DNA of 64,000 bases, taken from Cinclus cinclus. Lineage: Eukaryota > Chordata > Aves > Passeriformes > Cinclidae. Position numbers and translations under genes: made by a program. The notes under the pieces are model-generated. The model ran no database searches, had not been told where the DNA came from, and saw nothing but the letters and a program-made list of their open reading frames with translations. Numbering within the stretch: position 1 is the first letter of the stretch; each line of letters starts with the position of its first letter. The stretch covers positions 930,001 to 994,000 of the forward strand of contig NW_026912192.1 of NCBI RefSeq assembly GCF_963662255.1, given 5' to 3'. Shown in pieces: positions 9,654 through 22,064 of the stretch.

Positions 9654-11032
9654 CTTAATGTGTAGCCGCAGTTGTTCTAGGCGAGATTGTAGCCGAGAAG
9701 CTTTCCGTCTCCATTCACGAGACAAGAAAAGCAGAACGCAATGGTCTAGAGGGTTGAGAAGAAAAGTGCTCGTAGCGAGCTCGTTGCGGCAGAAGCGAAA
9801 GCCAGGAGCAGCGTGCTCGCTGCGAGAAGTAGACGGCGCTTCGCCTCCTTGGGAAGGAAATCGCGTCTGGGCACGAACGGCAGCCAGCGAAGCTTCAGAA
9901 CAGCAGGCTGTTCTGCTCAGCGTACGAGCCTGAAGTGAGTGGCAAGGGCTAAGGGGACAGTTCCAAGGCATCTAGCTTTCCTGCTAGCAATGCCATTTCT
10001 ACCCTGCTGTGGAAAACATTGTCCTTTGCCCTTCTGCTCCGAGAGGCAGAGAGCACCTCGGCAGACGCAGTGCAGAGGGAAAGGACACAGTATCCGAGGG
10101 AGCGTGGCGCTGCTTAGGCGGGCAAAGCAGAAAGGTGCCGCCCGGCACTGGCTTTGACTCCCTGAGCTTCCTTGCTAGGACAGCAGCTGCCGAAAGCTGG
10201 CAACTAGGCTGCCAGAGTGCAGAATGTCGGCGGTCTGGCACGCCTGCTTGCCGAAAGCCAGTTTCAGCGAGACAGCGTGCTAGGCTCTGTTTCACAGCAC
10301 CCTGGAGAACACGCCCTTGAAGAATGCCCTCTCTGCTCCGCAAAAGCTCTGCCACAGTGAAGGTGGAAGAAGCAGCCTGTGGCCACGGGCAGAGCTGGTC
10401 AACAGCTGCGCCTAACTTTGCCAAGCTGCGAGAGCATTCTCAGCCGAGTTCTGCTTTGACAGAGCTATTGCTGAACTTTTGCAGCCCCGGAGGCTGCTGA
10501 AACCAAGGCTGTGTTCTGCCTCTTCATTCTTGCCTTCCTGTTCTCCAGCGAGAAGTGAAGCTCTGGCACGTCATTCAGCTTTGCCGCCTCTCTGCACGGA
10601 AAGCACTAGACAGAACTAGTGTGCTTCGTGCATGCTCTCTCCTCGCTTTTATGGTCACTGCTCTGCTTTTTGCTTGGCAGCGTTCAAAGGGTCCACGGCA
10701 TACCTCTTGCACAGCGAGAGGTGGCCGGCGAGGAATACTTGCTGGCTTAAGTCGTTCCATGCTCAAGGCATTCATCAGAGCAGCACAATGCGGGAAAAGA
10801 GGGGGGAACATTGCAGGACAAATTTCTATGCTGGAACATGATTGTCTGCGAGACAGCTCTCCGCAGCGCTAGTATTTGGCCAGGCTGAAATCAGCGCCAC
10901 GGGAAGCCAATCTGACAAGCGGAGTGCAACGAGCGCGGCGATATGGGGCCACTTGGCAGGTGGCCGAAGAAAGACGGCTGCCCCGCGAATGTGGTGCCAG
11001 AAGGCAAGTTTCAGCAGGGCGTTGCGGGCGAG
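9654..11032 (+). repeat. Satellite copy 8 (border copy)
   Basis: Barcode C/C, CCCC, C/T/T/G, A, T, T, plus private 1371G (window 11024). The only copy with block CCCC: it has three of the four changes that separate TCGT from CACC. First copy with 889T and 1291T. Confidence 0.95.
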
Positions 11033-12411
11033 CTTAATGTGTAGCCGCAGTTGTTCTAGGCGAGATTGTAGCCGAGAAGCTTTCCGTCTCCATTCACGAG
11101 ACAAGAAAAGCAGAACGCAATGGTCTAGAGGGTTGAGAAGAAAAGTGCTCGTAGCGAGCTCGTTGCGGCAGAAGCGAAAGCCAGGAGCAGCGTGCTCGCT
11201 GCGAGAAGTAGACGGCGCTTCGCCTCCTTGGGAAGGAAATGGCGTCTGGGCATGAACGGCAGCCAGCGAAGCTTCAGAACAGCAGGCTGTTCTGCTCAGC
11301 GTACGAGCCTGAAGTGAGTGGCAAGGGCTAAGGGGACAGTTCCAAGGCATCTAGCTTTCCTGCTAGCAATGCCATTTCTACCCTGCTGTGGAAAACATTG
11401 TCCTTTGCCCTTCTGCTCCGAGAGGCAGAGAGCACCTCGGCAGACGCAGTGCAGAGGGAAAGGACACAGTATCCGAGGGAGCGTGGCGCTGCTTAGGCGG
11501 GCAAAGCAGAAAGGTGCCGCCCGGCACTGGCTTTGACTCCCTGAGCTTCCTTGCTAGGACAGCAGCTGCCGAAAGCTGGCAACTAGGCTGCCAGAGTGCA
11601 GAATGTCGGCGGTCTGGCACGCCTGCTTGCCGAAAGCCAGTTTCAGCGAGACAGCGTGCTAGGCTCTGTTTCACAGCACCCTGGAGAACACGCACTTGAA
11701 GAATGCCCTCTCTGCTCCGCAAAAGCTCTGCCACAGTGAAGGTGGAAGAAGCAGCCTGTGGCCACGGGCAGAGCTGGTCAACAGCTGCGCCTAACTTTGC
11801 CAAGCTGCGAGAGCATTCTCAGCCGAGTTCTGCTTTGACAGAGCTATTGCTGAACTTTTGCAGCCCCGGAGGCTGCTGAAACCAAGGCTGTGTTCTGCCT
11901 CTTCATTCTTGCCTTCCTGTTCTCCAGCGAGAAGTGAAGCTCTGGCACGGCATTCAGCTTTGCCGCCTCTCTGCACGGAAAGCACTAGACAGAACTAGTG
12001 TGCTTCGTGCATGCTCTCTCCTCGCTTTTATGGTCACTGCTCTGCTTTTTGCTTGGCAGCGTTCAAAGGGTCCACGGCATACCTCTTGCACAGCGAGAGG
12101 TGGCCGGCGAGGAATACTTGCTGGCTTAAGTCGTTCCATGCTCAAGGCATTCATCAGAGCAGCACAATGCGGGAAAAGAGGGGGGAACACTGCAGGACAA
12201 ATTTCTATGCTGGAACATGATTGTCTGCGAGACAGCTCTCCGCAGCGCTAGTATTTGGCCAGGCTGAAATCAGCGCCACGGGAAGCCAATCTGACAAGCG
12301 GAGTGCAACGAGCGCGGCGATATGGGGCCACTTGGCAGGTGGCCGAAGAAAGACGGCTGCCCCGCGAATGTGGTGCCAGAAGGCAAGTTTCAGCAGGGCG
12401 TTCCGGGCGAG
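11033..12411 (+). repeat. Satellite copy 9
   Basis: Barcode G/T, CACC, C/T/G/G, A, C, T. Type P except for block CACC. First copy with 221T and 1158C. Confidence 0.95.
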
Positions 12412-13790
12412 CTTAATGTGTAGCCGCAGTTGTTCTAGGCGAGATTGTAGCCGAGAAGCTTTCCGTCTCCATTCACGAGACAAGAAAAGCAGAACGCAAT
12501 GGTCTAGAGGGTTGAGAAGAAAAGTGCTCGTAGCGAGCTCGTTGCGGCAGAAGCGAAAGCCAGGAGCAGCGTGCTCGCTGCGAGAAGTAGACGGCGCTTC
12601 GCCTCCTTGGGAAGGAAATGGCGTCTGGGCACGAACGGCAGCCAGCGAAGCTTCAGAACAGCAGGCTGTTCTGCTCAGCGTACGAGCCTGAAGTGAGTGG
12701 CAAGGGCTAAGGGGACAGTTCCAAGGCATCTAGCTTTCCTGCTAGCAATGCCATTTCTACCCTGCTGTGGAAAACATTGTCCTTTGCCCTTCTGCTCCGA
12801 GAGGCAGAGAGCACCTCGGCAGACGCAGTGCAGAGGGAAAGGACACAGTATCCGAGGGAGCGTGGCGCTGCTTAGGCGGGCAAAGCAGAAAGGTGCCGCC
12901 CGGCACTGGCTTTGACTCCCTGAGCTTCCTTGCTAGGACAGCAGCTGCCGAAAGCTGGCAACTAGGCTGCCAGAGTGCAGAATGTCGGCGGTCTGGCACG
13001 CCTGCTTGCCGAAAGCCAGTTTCAGCGAGACAGCGTGCTAGGCTCTGTTTCACAGCACCCTGGAGAACACGCACTTGAAGAATGCCCTCTCTGCTCCGCA
13101 AAAGCTCTGCCACAGTGAAGGTGGAAGAAGCAGCCTGTGGCCACGGGCAGAGCTGGTCAACAGCTGCGCCTAACTTTGCCAAGCTGCGAGAGCATTCTCA
13201 GCCGAGTTCTGCTTTGACAGAGCTATTGCTGAACTTTTGCAGCCCCGGAGGCTGCTGAAACCAAGGCTGTGTTCTGCCTCTTCATTCTTGCCTTCCTGTT
13301 CTCCAGCGAGAAGTGAAGCTCTGGCACGACATTCAGCTTTGCCGCCTCTCTGCACGGAAAGCACTAGACAGAACTAGTGTGCTTCGTGCATGCTCTCTCC
13401 TCGCTTTTATGGTCACTGCTCTGCTTTTTGCTTGGCAGCGTTCAAAGGGTCCACGGCATACCTCTTGCACAGCGAGAGGTGGCCGGCGAGGAATACTTGC
13501 TGGCTTAAGTCGTTCCATGCTCAAGGCATTCATCAGAGCAGCACAATGCGGGAAAAGAGGGGGGAACATTGCAGGACAAATTTCTATGCTGGAACATGAT
13601 TGTCTGCGAGACAGCTCTCCGCAGCGCTAGTATTTGGCCAGGCTGAAATCAGCGCCACGGGAAGCCAATCTGACAAGCGGAGTGCAACGAGCGCGGCGAT
13701 ATGGGGCCACTTGGCAGGTGGCCGAAGAAAGACGGCTGCCCCGCGAATGTGGTGCCAGAAGGCAAGTTTCAGCAGGGCGTTCCGGGCGAG
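12412..13790 (+). repeat. Satellite copy 10
   Basis: Barcode G/C, CACC, C/T/A/G, A, T, T. The pairing of 889T with 918A is found only here. Confidence 0.95.
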
Positions 13791-15169
13791 CTTAATGTGT
13801 AGCCGCAGTTGTTCTAGGCGAGATTGTAGCCGAGAAGCTTTCCGTCTCCATTCACGAGACAAGAAAAGCAGAACGCAATGGTCTAGAGGGTTGAGAAGAA
13901 AAGTGCTCGTAGCGAGCTCGTTGCGGCAGAAGCGAAAGCCAGGAGCAGCGTGCTCGCTGCGAGAAGTAGACGGCGCTTCGCCTCCTTGGGAAGGAAATGG
14001 CGTCTGGGCATGAACGGCAGCCAGCGAAGCTTCAGAACAGCAGGCTGTTCTGCTCAGCGTACGAGCCTGAAGTGAGTGGCAAGGGCTAAGGGGACAGTTC
14101 CAAGGCATCTAGCTTTCCTGCTAGCAATGCCATTTCTACCCTGCTGTGGAAAACATTGTCCTTTGCCCTTCTGCTCCGAGAGGCAGAGAGCACCTCGGCA
14201 GACGCAGTGCAGAGGGAAAGGACACAGTATCCGAGGGAGCGTGGCGCTGCTTAGGCGGGCAAAGCAGAAAGGTGCCGCCCGGCACTGGCTTTGACTCCCT
14301 GAGCTTCCTTGCTAGGACAGCAGCTGCCGAAAGCTGGCAACTAGGCTGCCAGAGTGCAGAATGTCGGCGGTCTGGCACGCCTGCTTGCCGAAAGCCAGTT
14401 TCAGCGAGACAGCGTGCTAGGCTCTGTTTCACAGCACCTTGGAGAACACGCCCTTGAAGAATGCCGTCTCTGTTCCGCAAAAGCTCTGCCACAGTGAAGG
14501 TGGAAGAAGCAGCCTGTGGCCACGGGCAGAGCTGGTCAACAGCTGCGCCTAACTTTCCCAAGCTGCGAGAGCATTCTCAGCCGAGTTCTGCTTTGACAGA
14601 GCTATTGCTGAACTTTTGCAGCCCCGGAGGCTGCTGAAACCAAGGCTGTGTTCTGCCTCTTCATTCTTGCCTTCCTGTTCTCCAGCGAGAAGTGAAGCTC
14701 TGGCACGGCATTCAGCTTTGCCGCCTCTCTGCACGGAAAGCACTAGACAGAACTAGTGTGCTTCGTGCATGCTCTCTCCTCGCTTTTATGGTCACTGCTC
14801 TGCTTTTTGCTTGGCAGCGTTCAAAGGGTCCACGGCATACCTCTTGCACAGCGAGAGGTGGCCGGCGAGGAATACTTGCTGGCTTAAGTCGTTCCATGCT
14901 CAAGGCATTCATCAGAGCAGCACAATGCGGGAAAAGAGGGGGGAACACTGCAGGACAAATTTCTATGCTGGAACATGATTGTCTGCGAGACAGCTCTCCG
15001 CAGCGCTAGTATTTGGCCAGGCTGAAATCAGCGCCACGGGAAGCCAATCTGACAAGCGGAGTGCAACGAGCGCGGCGATATGGGGCCACTTGGCAGGTGG
15101 CCGAAGAAAGACGGCTGCCCCGCGAATGTGGTGCCAGAAGGCAAGTTTCAGCAGGGCGTTCCGGGCGAG
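13791..15169 (+). repeat. Satellite copy 11 (type P)
   Basis: Barcode G/T, TCGT, C/T/G/G, A, C, T, plus private 767C (window 14557). Confidence 0.95.
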
Positions 15170-16548
15170 CTTAATGTGTAGCCGCAGTTGTTCTAGGCGA
15201 GATTGTAGCCGAGAAGCTTTCCGTCTCCATTCACGAGACAAGAAAAGCAGAACGCAATGGTCTAGAGGGTTGAGAAGAAAAGTGCTCGTAGCGAGCTCGT
15301 TGCGGCAGAAGCGAAAGCCAGGAGCAGCGTGCTCGCTGCGAGAAGTAGACGGCGCTTCGCCTCCTTGGGAAGGAAATGGCGTCTGGGCACGAACGGCAGC
15401 CAGCGAAGCTTCAGAACAGCAGGCTGTTCTGCTCAGCGTACGAGCCTGAAGTGAGTGGCAAGGGCTAAGGGGACAGTTCCAAGGCATCTAGCTTTCCTGC
15501 TAGCAATGCCATTTCTACCCTGCTGTGGAAAACATTGTCCTTTGCCCTTCTGCTCCGAGAGGCAGAGAGCACCTCGGCAGACGCAGTGCAGAGGGAAAGG
15601 ACACAGTATCCGAGGGAGCGTGGCGCTGCTTAGGCGGGCAAAGCAGAAAGGTGCCGCCCGGCACTGGCTTTGACTCCCTGAGCTTCCTTGCTAGGACAGC
15701 AGCTGCCGAAAGCTGGCAACTAGGCTGCCAGAGTGCAGAATGTCGGCGGTCTGGCACGCCTGCTTGCCGAAAGCCAGTTTCAGCGAGACAGCGTGCTAGG
15801 CTCTGTTTCACAGCACCCTGGAGAACACGCACTTGAAGAATGCCCTCTCTGCTCCGCAAAAGCTCTGCCACAGTGAAGGTGGAAGAAGCAGCCTGTGGCC
15901 ACGGGCAGAGCTGGTCAACAGCTGCGCCTAACTTTGCCAAGCTGCGAGAGCATTCTCAGCCGAGTTCTGCTTTGACAGAGCTATTGCTGAACTTTTGCAG
16001 TCCCGGAGGCTGCTGAAACCAAGGCTGTGTTCTGCCTCTTCATTCTTGCCTTCCTGTGCTCCAGCGAGAAGTGAAGCTCTGGCACGACATTCAGCTTTGC
16101 CGCCTCTCTGCACGGAAAGCACTAGACAGAACTAGTGTGCTTCCTGCATGCTCTCTCCTCGCTTTTATGGTTACTGCTCTGCTTTTTGCTTGGCAGCGTT
16201 CAAAGGGTCCACGGCATACCTCTTGCACAGCGAGAGGTGGCCGGCGAGGAATACTTGCTGGCTTAAGTCGTTCCATGCTCAAGGCATTCATCAGAGCAGC
16301 ACAATGCGGGAAAAGAGGGGGGAACATTGCAGGACAAATTTCTATGCTGGAACATGATTGTCTGCGAGACAGCTCTCCGCAGCGCTAGTATTTGGCCAGG
16401 CTGAAATCAGCGCCACGGGAAGCCAATCTGACAAGCGGAGTGCAACGAGCGCGGCGATACGGGGCCACTTGGCAGGTGGCCGAAGAAAGACGGCTGCCCC
16501 GCGAATGTGGTGCCAGAAGGCAAGTTTCAGCAGGGCGTTCCGGGCGAG
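15170..16548 (+). repeat. Satellite copy 12 (type Q)
   Basis: Barcode G/C, CACC, T/G/A/C, A, T, C, plus private 1003T (window 16172). Confidence 0.95.
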
Positions 16549-17927
16549 CTTAATGTGTAGCCGCAGTTGTTCTAGGCGAGATTGTAGCCGAGAAGCTTTC
16601 CGTCTCCATTCACGAGACAAGAAAAGCAGAACGCAATGGTCTAGAGGGTTGAGAAGAAAAGTGCTCGTAGCGAGCTCGTTGCGGCAGAAGCGAAAGCCAG
16701 GAGCAGCGTGCTCGCTGCGAGAAGTAGACGGCGCTTCGCCTCCTTGGGAAGGAAATGGCGTCTGGGCATGAACGGCAGCCAGCGAAGCTTCAGAACAGCA
16801 GGCTGTTCTGCTCAGCGTACGAGCCTGAAGTGAGTGGCAAGGGCTAAGGGGACAGTTCCAAGGCATCTAGCTTTCCTGCTAGCAATGCCATTTCTACCCT
16901 GCTGTGGAAAACATTGTCCTTTGCCCTTCTGCTCCGAGAGGCAGAGAGCACCTCGGCAGACGCAGTGCAGAGGGAAAGGACACAGTATCCGAGGGAGCGT
17001 GGCGCTGCTTAGGCGGGCAAAGCAGAAAGGTGCCGCCCGGCACTGGCTTTGACTCCCTGAGCTTCCTTGCTAGGACAGCAGCTGCCGAAAGCTGGCAACT
17101 AGGCTGCCAGAGTGCAGAATGTCGGCGGTCTGGCACGCCTGCTTGCCGAAAGCCAGTTTCAGCGAGACAGCGTGCTAGGCTCTGTTTCACAGCACCCTGG
17201 AGAACACGCACTTGAAGAATGCCCTCTCTGCTCCGCAAAAGCTCTGCCACAGTGAAGGTGGAAGAAGCAGCCTGTGGCCACGGGCAGAGCTGGTCAACAG
17301 CTGCGCCTAACTTTGCCAAGCTGCGAGAGCATTCTCAGCCGAGTTCTGCTTTGACAGAGCTATTGCTGAACTTTTGCAGCCCCGGAGGCTGCTGAAACCA
17401 AGGCTGTGTTCTGCCTCTTCATTCTTGCCTTCCTGTTCTCCAGCGAGAAGTGAAGCTCTGGCACGGCATTCAGCTTTGCCGCCTCTCTGCACGGAAAGCA
17501 CTAGACAGAACTAGTGTGCTTCGTGCATGCTCTCTCCTCGCTTTTATGGTCACTGCTCTGCTTTTTGCTTGGCAGCGTTCAAAGGGTCCACGGCATACCT
17601 CTTGCACAGCGAGAGGTGGCCGGCGAGGAATACTTGCTGGCTTAAGTCGTTCCATGCTCAAGGCATTCATCAGAGCAGCACAATGCGGGAAAAGAGGGGG
17701 GAACATTGCAGGACAAATTTCTATGCTGGAACATGATTGTCTGCGAGACAGCTCTCCGCAGCGCTAGTATTTGGCCAGGCTGAAATCAGCGCCACGGGAA
17801 GCCAATCTGACAAGCGGAGTGCAACGAGCGCGGCGATACGGGGCCACTTGGCAGGTGGCCGAAGAAAGACGGCTGCCCCGCGAATGTGGTGCCAGAAGGC
17901 AAGTTTCAGCAGGGCGTTCCGGGCGAG
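16549..17927 (+). repeat. Satellite copy 13 (type R)
   Basis: Barcode G/T, CACC, C/T/G/G, A, T, C. Confidence 0.95.
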
Positions 17928-19306
17928 CTTAATGTGTAGCCGCAGTTGTTCTAGGCGAGATTGTAGCCGAGAAGCTTTCCGTCTCCATTCACGAGACAAG
18001 AAAAGCAGAACGCAATGGTCTAGAGGGTTGAGAAGAAAAGTGCTCGTAGCGAGCTCGTTGCGGCAGAAGCGAAAGCCAGGAGCAGCGTGCTCGCTGCGAG
18101 AAGTAGACGGCGCTTCGCCTCCTTGGGAAGGAAATGGCGTCTGGGCATGAACGGCAGCCAGCGAAGCTTCAGAACAGCAGGCTGTTCTGCTCAGCGTACG
18201 AGCCTGAAGTGAGTGGCAAGGGCTAAGGGGACAGTTCCAAGGCATCTAGCTTTCCTGCTAGCAATGCCATTTCTACCCTGCTGTGGAAAACATTGTCCTT
18301 TGCCCTTCTGCTCCGAGAGGCAGAGAGCACCTCGGCAGACGCAGTGCAGAGGGAAAGGACACAGTATCCGAGGGAGCGTGGCGCTGCTTAGGCGGGCAAA
18401 GCAGAAAGGTGCCGCCCGGCACTGGCTTTGACTCCCTGAGCTTCCTTGCTAGGACAGCAGCTGCCGAAAGCTGGCAACTAGGCTGCCAGAGTGCAGAATG
18501 TCGGCGGTCTGGCACGCCTGCTTGCCGAAAGCCAGTTTCAGCGAGACAGCGTGCTAGGCTCTGTTTCACAGCACCCTGGAGAACACGCACTTGAAGAATG
18601 CCCTCTCTGCTCCGCAAAAGCTCTGCCACAGTGAAGGTGGAAGAAGCAGCCTGTGGCCACGGGCAGAGCTGGTCAACAGCTGCGCCTAACTTTGCCAAGC
18701 TGCGAGAGCATTCTCAGCCGAGTTCTGCTTTGACAGAGCTATTGCTGAACTTTTGCAGCCCCGGAGGCTGCTGAAACCAAGGCTGTGTTCTGCCTCTTCA
18801 TTCTTGCCTTCCTGTTCTCCAGCGAGAAGTGAAGCTCTGGCACGGCATTCAGCTTTGCCGCCTCTCTGCACGGAAAGCACTAGACAGAACTAGTGTGCTT
18901 CGTGCATGCTCTCTCCTCGCTTTTATGGTCACTGCTCTGCTTTTTGCTTGGCAGCGTTCAAAGGGTCCACGGCATACCTCTTGCACAGCGAGAGGTGGCC
19001 GGCGAGGAATACTTGCTGGCTTAAGTCGTTCCATGCTCAAGGCATTCATCAGAGCAGCACAATGCGGGAAAAGAGGGGGGAACATTGCAGGACAAATTTC
19101 TATGCTGGAACATGATTGTCTGCGAGACAGCTCTCCGCAGCGCTAGTATTTGGCCAGGCTGAAATCAGCGCCACGGGAAGCCAATCTGACAAGCGGAGTG
19201 CAACGAGCGCGGCGATACGGGGCCACTTGGCAGGTGGCCGAAGAAAGACGGCTGCCCCGCGAATGTGGTGCCAGAAGGCAAGTTTCAGCAGGGCGTTCCG
19301 GGCGAG
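17928..19306 (+). repeat. Satellite copy 14 (type R)
   Basis: Barcode G/T, CACC, C/T/G/G, A, T, C. I found no difference from copy 13; probably a recent single-copy duplication. Confidence 0.95.
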
Positions 19307-20685
19307 CTTAATGTGTAGCCGCAGTTGTTCTAGGCGAGATTGTAGCCGAGAAGCTTTCCGTCTCCATTCACGAGACAAGAAAAGCAGAACGCAATGGTCT
19401 AGAGGGTTGAGAAGAAAAGTGCTCGTAGCGAGCTCGTTGCGGCAGAAGCGAAAGCCAGGAGCAGCGTGCTCGCTGCGAGAAGTAGACGGCGCTTCGCCTC
19501 CTTGGGAAGGAAATGGCGTCTGGGCACGAACGGCAGCCAGCGAAGCTTCAGAACAGCAGGCTGTTCTGCTCAGCGTACGAGCCTGAAGTGAGTGGCAAGG
19601 GCTAAGGGGACAGTTCCAAGGCATCTAGCTTTCCTGCTAGCAATGCCATTTCTACCCTGCTGTGGAAAACATTGTCCTTTGCCCTTCTGCTCCGAGAGGC
19701 AGAGAGCACCTCGGCAGACGCAGTGCAGAGGGAAAGGACACAGTATCCGAGGGAGCGTGGCGCTGCTTAGGCGGGCAAAGCAGAAAGGTGCCGCCCGGCA
19801 CTGGCTTTGACTCCCTGAGCTTCCTTGCTAGGACAGCAGCTGCCGAAAGCTGGCAACTAGGCTGCCAGAGTGCAGAATGTCGGCGGTCTGGCACGCCTGC
19901 TTGCCGAAAGCCAGTTTCAGCGAGACAGCGTGCTAGGCTCTGTTTCACAGCACCCTGGAGAACACGCACTTGAAGAATGCCCTCTCTGCTCCGCAAAAGC
20001 TCTGCCACAGTGAAGGTGGAAGAAGCAGCCTGTGGCCACGGGCAGAGCTGGTCAACAGCTGCGCCTAACTTTGCCAAGCTGCGAGAGCATTCTCAGCCGA
20101 GTTCTGCTTTGACAGAGCTATTGCTGAACTTTTGCAGTCCCGGAGGCTGCTGAAACCAAGGCTGTGTTCTGCCTCTTCATTCTTGCCTTCCTGTGCTCCA
20201 GCGAGAAGTGAAGCTCTGGCACGACATTCAGCTTTGCCGCCTCTCTGCACGGAAAGCACTAGACAGAACTAGTGTGCTTCCTGCATGCTCTCTCCTCGCT
20301 TTTATGGTCACTGCTCTGCTTTTTGCTTGGCAGCGTTCAAAGGGTCCACGGCATACCTCTTGCACAGCGAGAGGTGGCCGGCGAGGAATACTTGCTGGCT
20401 TAAGTCGTTCCATGCTCAAGGCATTCATCAGAGCAGCACAATGCGGGAAAAGAGGGGGGAACATTGCAGGACAAATTTCTATGCTGGAACATGATTGTCT
20501 GCGAGACAGCTCTCCGCAGCGCTAGTATTTGGCCAGGCTGAAATCAGCGCCACGGGAAGCCAATCTGACAAGCGGAGTGCAACGAGCGCGGCGATACGGG
20601 GCCACTTGGCAGGTGGCCGAAGAAAGACGGCTGCCCCGCGAATGTGGTGCCAGAAGGCAAGTTTCAGCAGGGCGTTCCGGGCGAG
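19307..20685 (+). repeat. Satellite copy 15 (type Q)
   Basis: Barcode G/C, CACC, T/G/A/C, A, T, C. Confidence 0.95.
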
Positions 20686-22064
20686 CTTAATGTGTAGCCG
20701 CAGTTGTTCTAGGCGAGATTGTAGCCGAGAAGCTTTCCGTCTCCATTCACGAGACAAGAAAAGCAGAACGCAATGGTCTAGAGGGTTGAGAAGAAAAGTG
20801 CTCGTAGCGAGCTCGTTGCGGCAGAAGCGAAAGCCAGGAGCAGCGTGCTCGCTGCGAGAAGTAGACGGCGCTTCGCCTCCTTGGGAAGGAAATCGCGTCT
20901 GGGCACGAACGGCAGCCAGCGAAGCTTCAGAACAGCAGGCTGTTCTGCTCAGCGTACGAGCCTGAAGTGAGTGGCAAGGGCTAAGGGGACAGTTCCAAGG
21001 CATCTAGCTTTCCTGCTAGCAATGCCATTTCTACCCTGCTGTGGAAAACATTGTCCTTTGCCCTTCTGCTCCGAGAGGCAGAGAGCACCTCGGCAGACGC
21101 AGTGCAGAGGGAAAGGACACAGTATCCGAGGGAGCGTGGCGCTGCTTAGGCGGGCAAAGCAGAAAGGTGCCGCCCGGCACTGGCTTTGACTCCCTGAGCT
21201 TCCTTGCTAGGACAGCAGCTGCCGAAAGCTGGCAACTAGGCTGCCAGAGTGCAGAATGTCGGCGGTCTGGCACGCCTGCTTGCCGAAAGCCAGTTTCAGC
21301 GAGACAGCGTGCTAGGCTCTGTTTCACAGCACCCTGGAGAACACGCACTTGAAGAATGCCCTCTCTGCTCCGCAAAAGCTCTGCCACAGTGAAGGTGGAA
21401 GAAGCAGCCTGTGGCCACGGGCAGAGCTGGTCAACAGCTGCGCCTAACTTTGCCAAGCTGCGAGAGCATTCTCAGCCGAGTTCTGCTTTGACAGAGCTAT
21501 TGCTGAACTTTTGCAGTCCCGGAGGCTGCTGAAACCAAGGCTGTGTTCTGCCTCTTCATTCTTGCCTTCCTGTGCTCCAGCGAGAAGTGAAGCTCTGGCA
21601 CGACATTCAGCTTTGCCGCCTCTCTGCACGGAAAGCACTAGACAGAACTAGTGTGCTTCCTGCATGCTCTCTCCTCGCTTTTATGGTCACTGCTCTGCTT
21701 TTTGCTTGGCAGCGTTCAAAGGGTCCACGGCATACCTCTTGCACAGCGAGAGGTGGCCGGCGAGGAATACTTGCTGGCTTAAGTCGTTCCATGCTCAAGG
21801 CATTCATCAGAGCAGCACAATGCGGGAAAAGAGGGGGGAACATTGCAGGACAAATTTCTATGCTGGAACATGATTGTCTGCGAGACAGCTCTCCGCAGCG
21901 CTAGTATTTGGCCAGGCTGAAATCAGCGCCACGGGAAGCCAATCTGACAAGCGGAGTGCAACGAGCGCGGCGATACGGGGCCACTTGGCAGGTGGCCGAA
22001 GAAAGACGGCTGCCCCGCGAATGTGGTGCCAGAAGGCAAGTTTCAGCAGGGCGTTCCGGGCGAG
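20686..22064 (+). repeat. Satellite copy 16 (Q with 209C)
   Basis: Barcode C/C, CACC, T/G/A/C, A, T, C. Confidence 0.95.
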
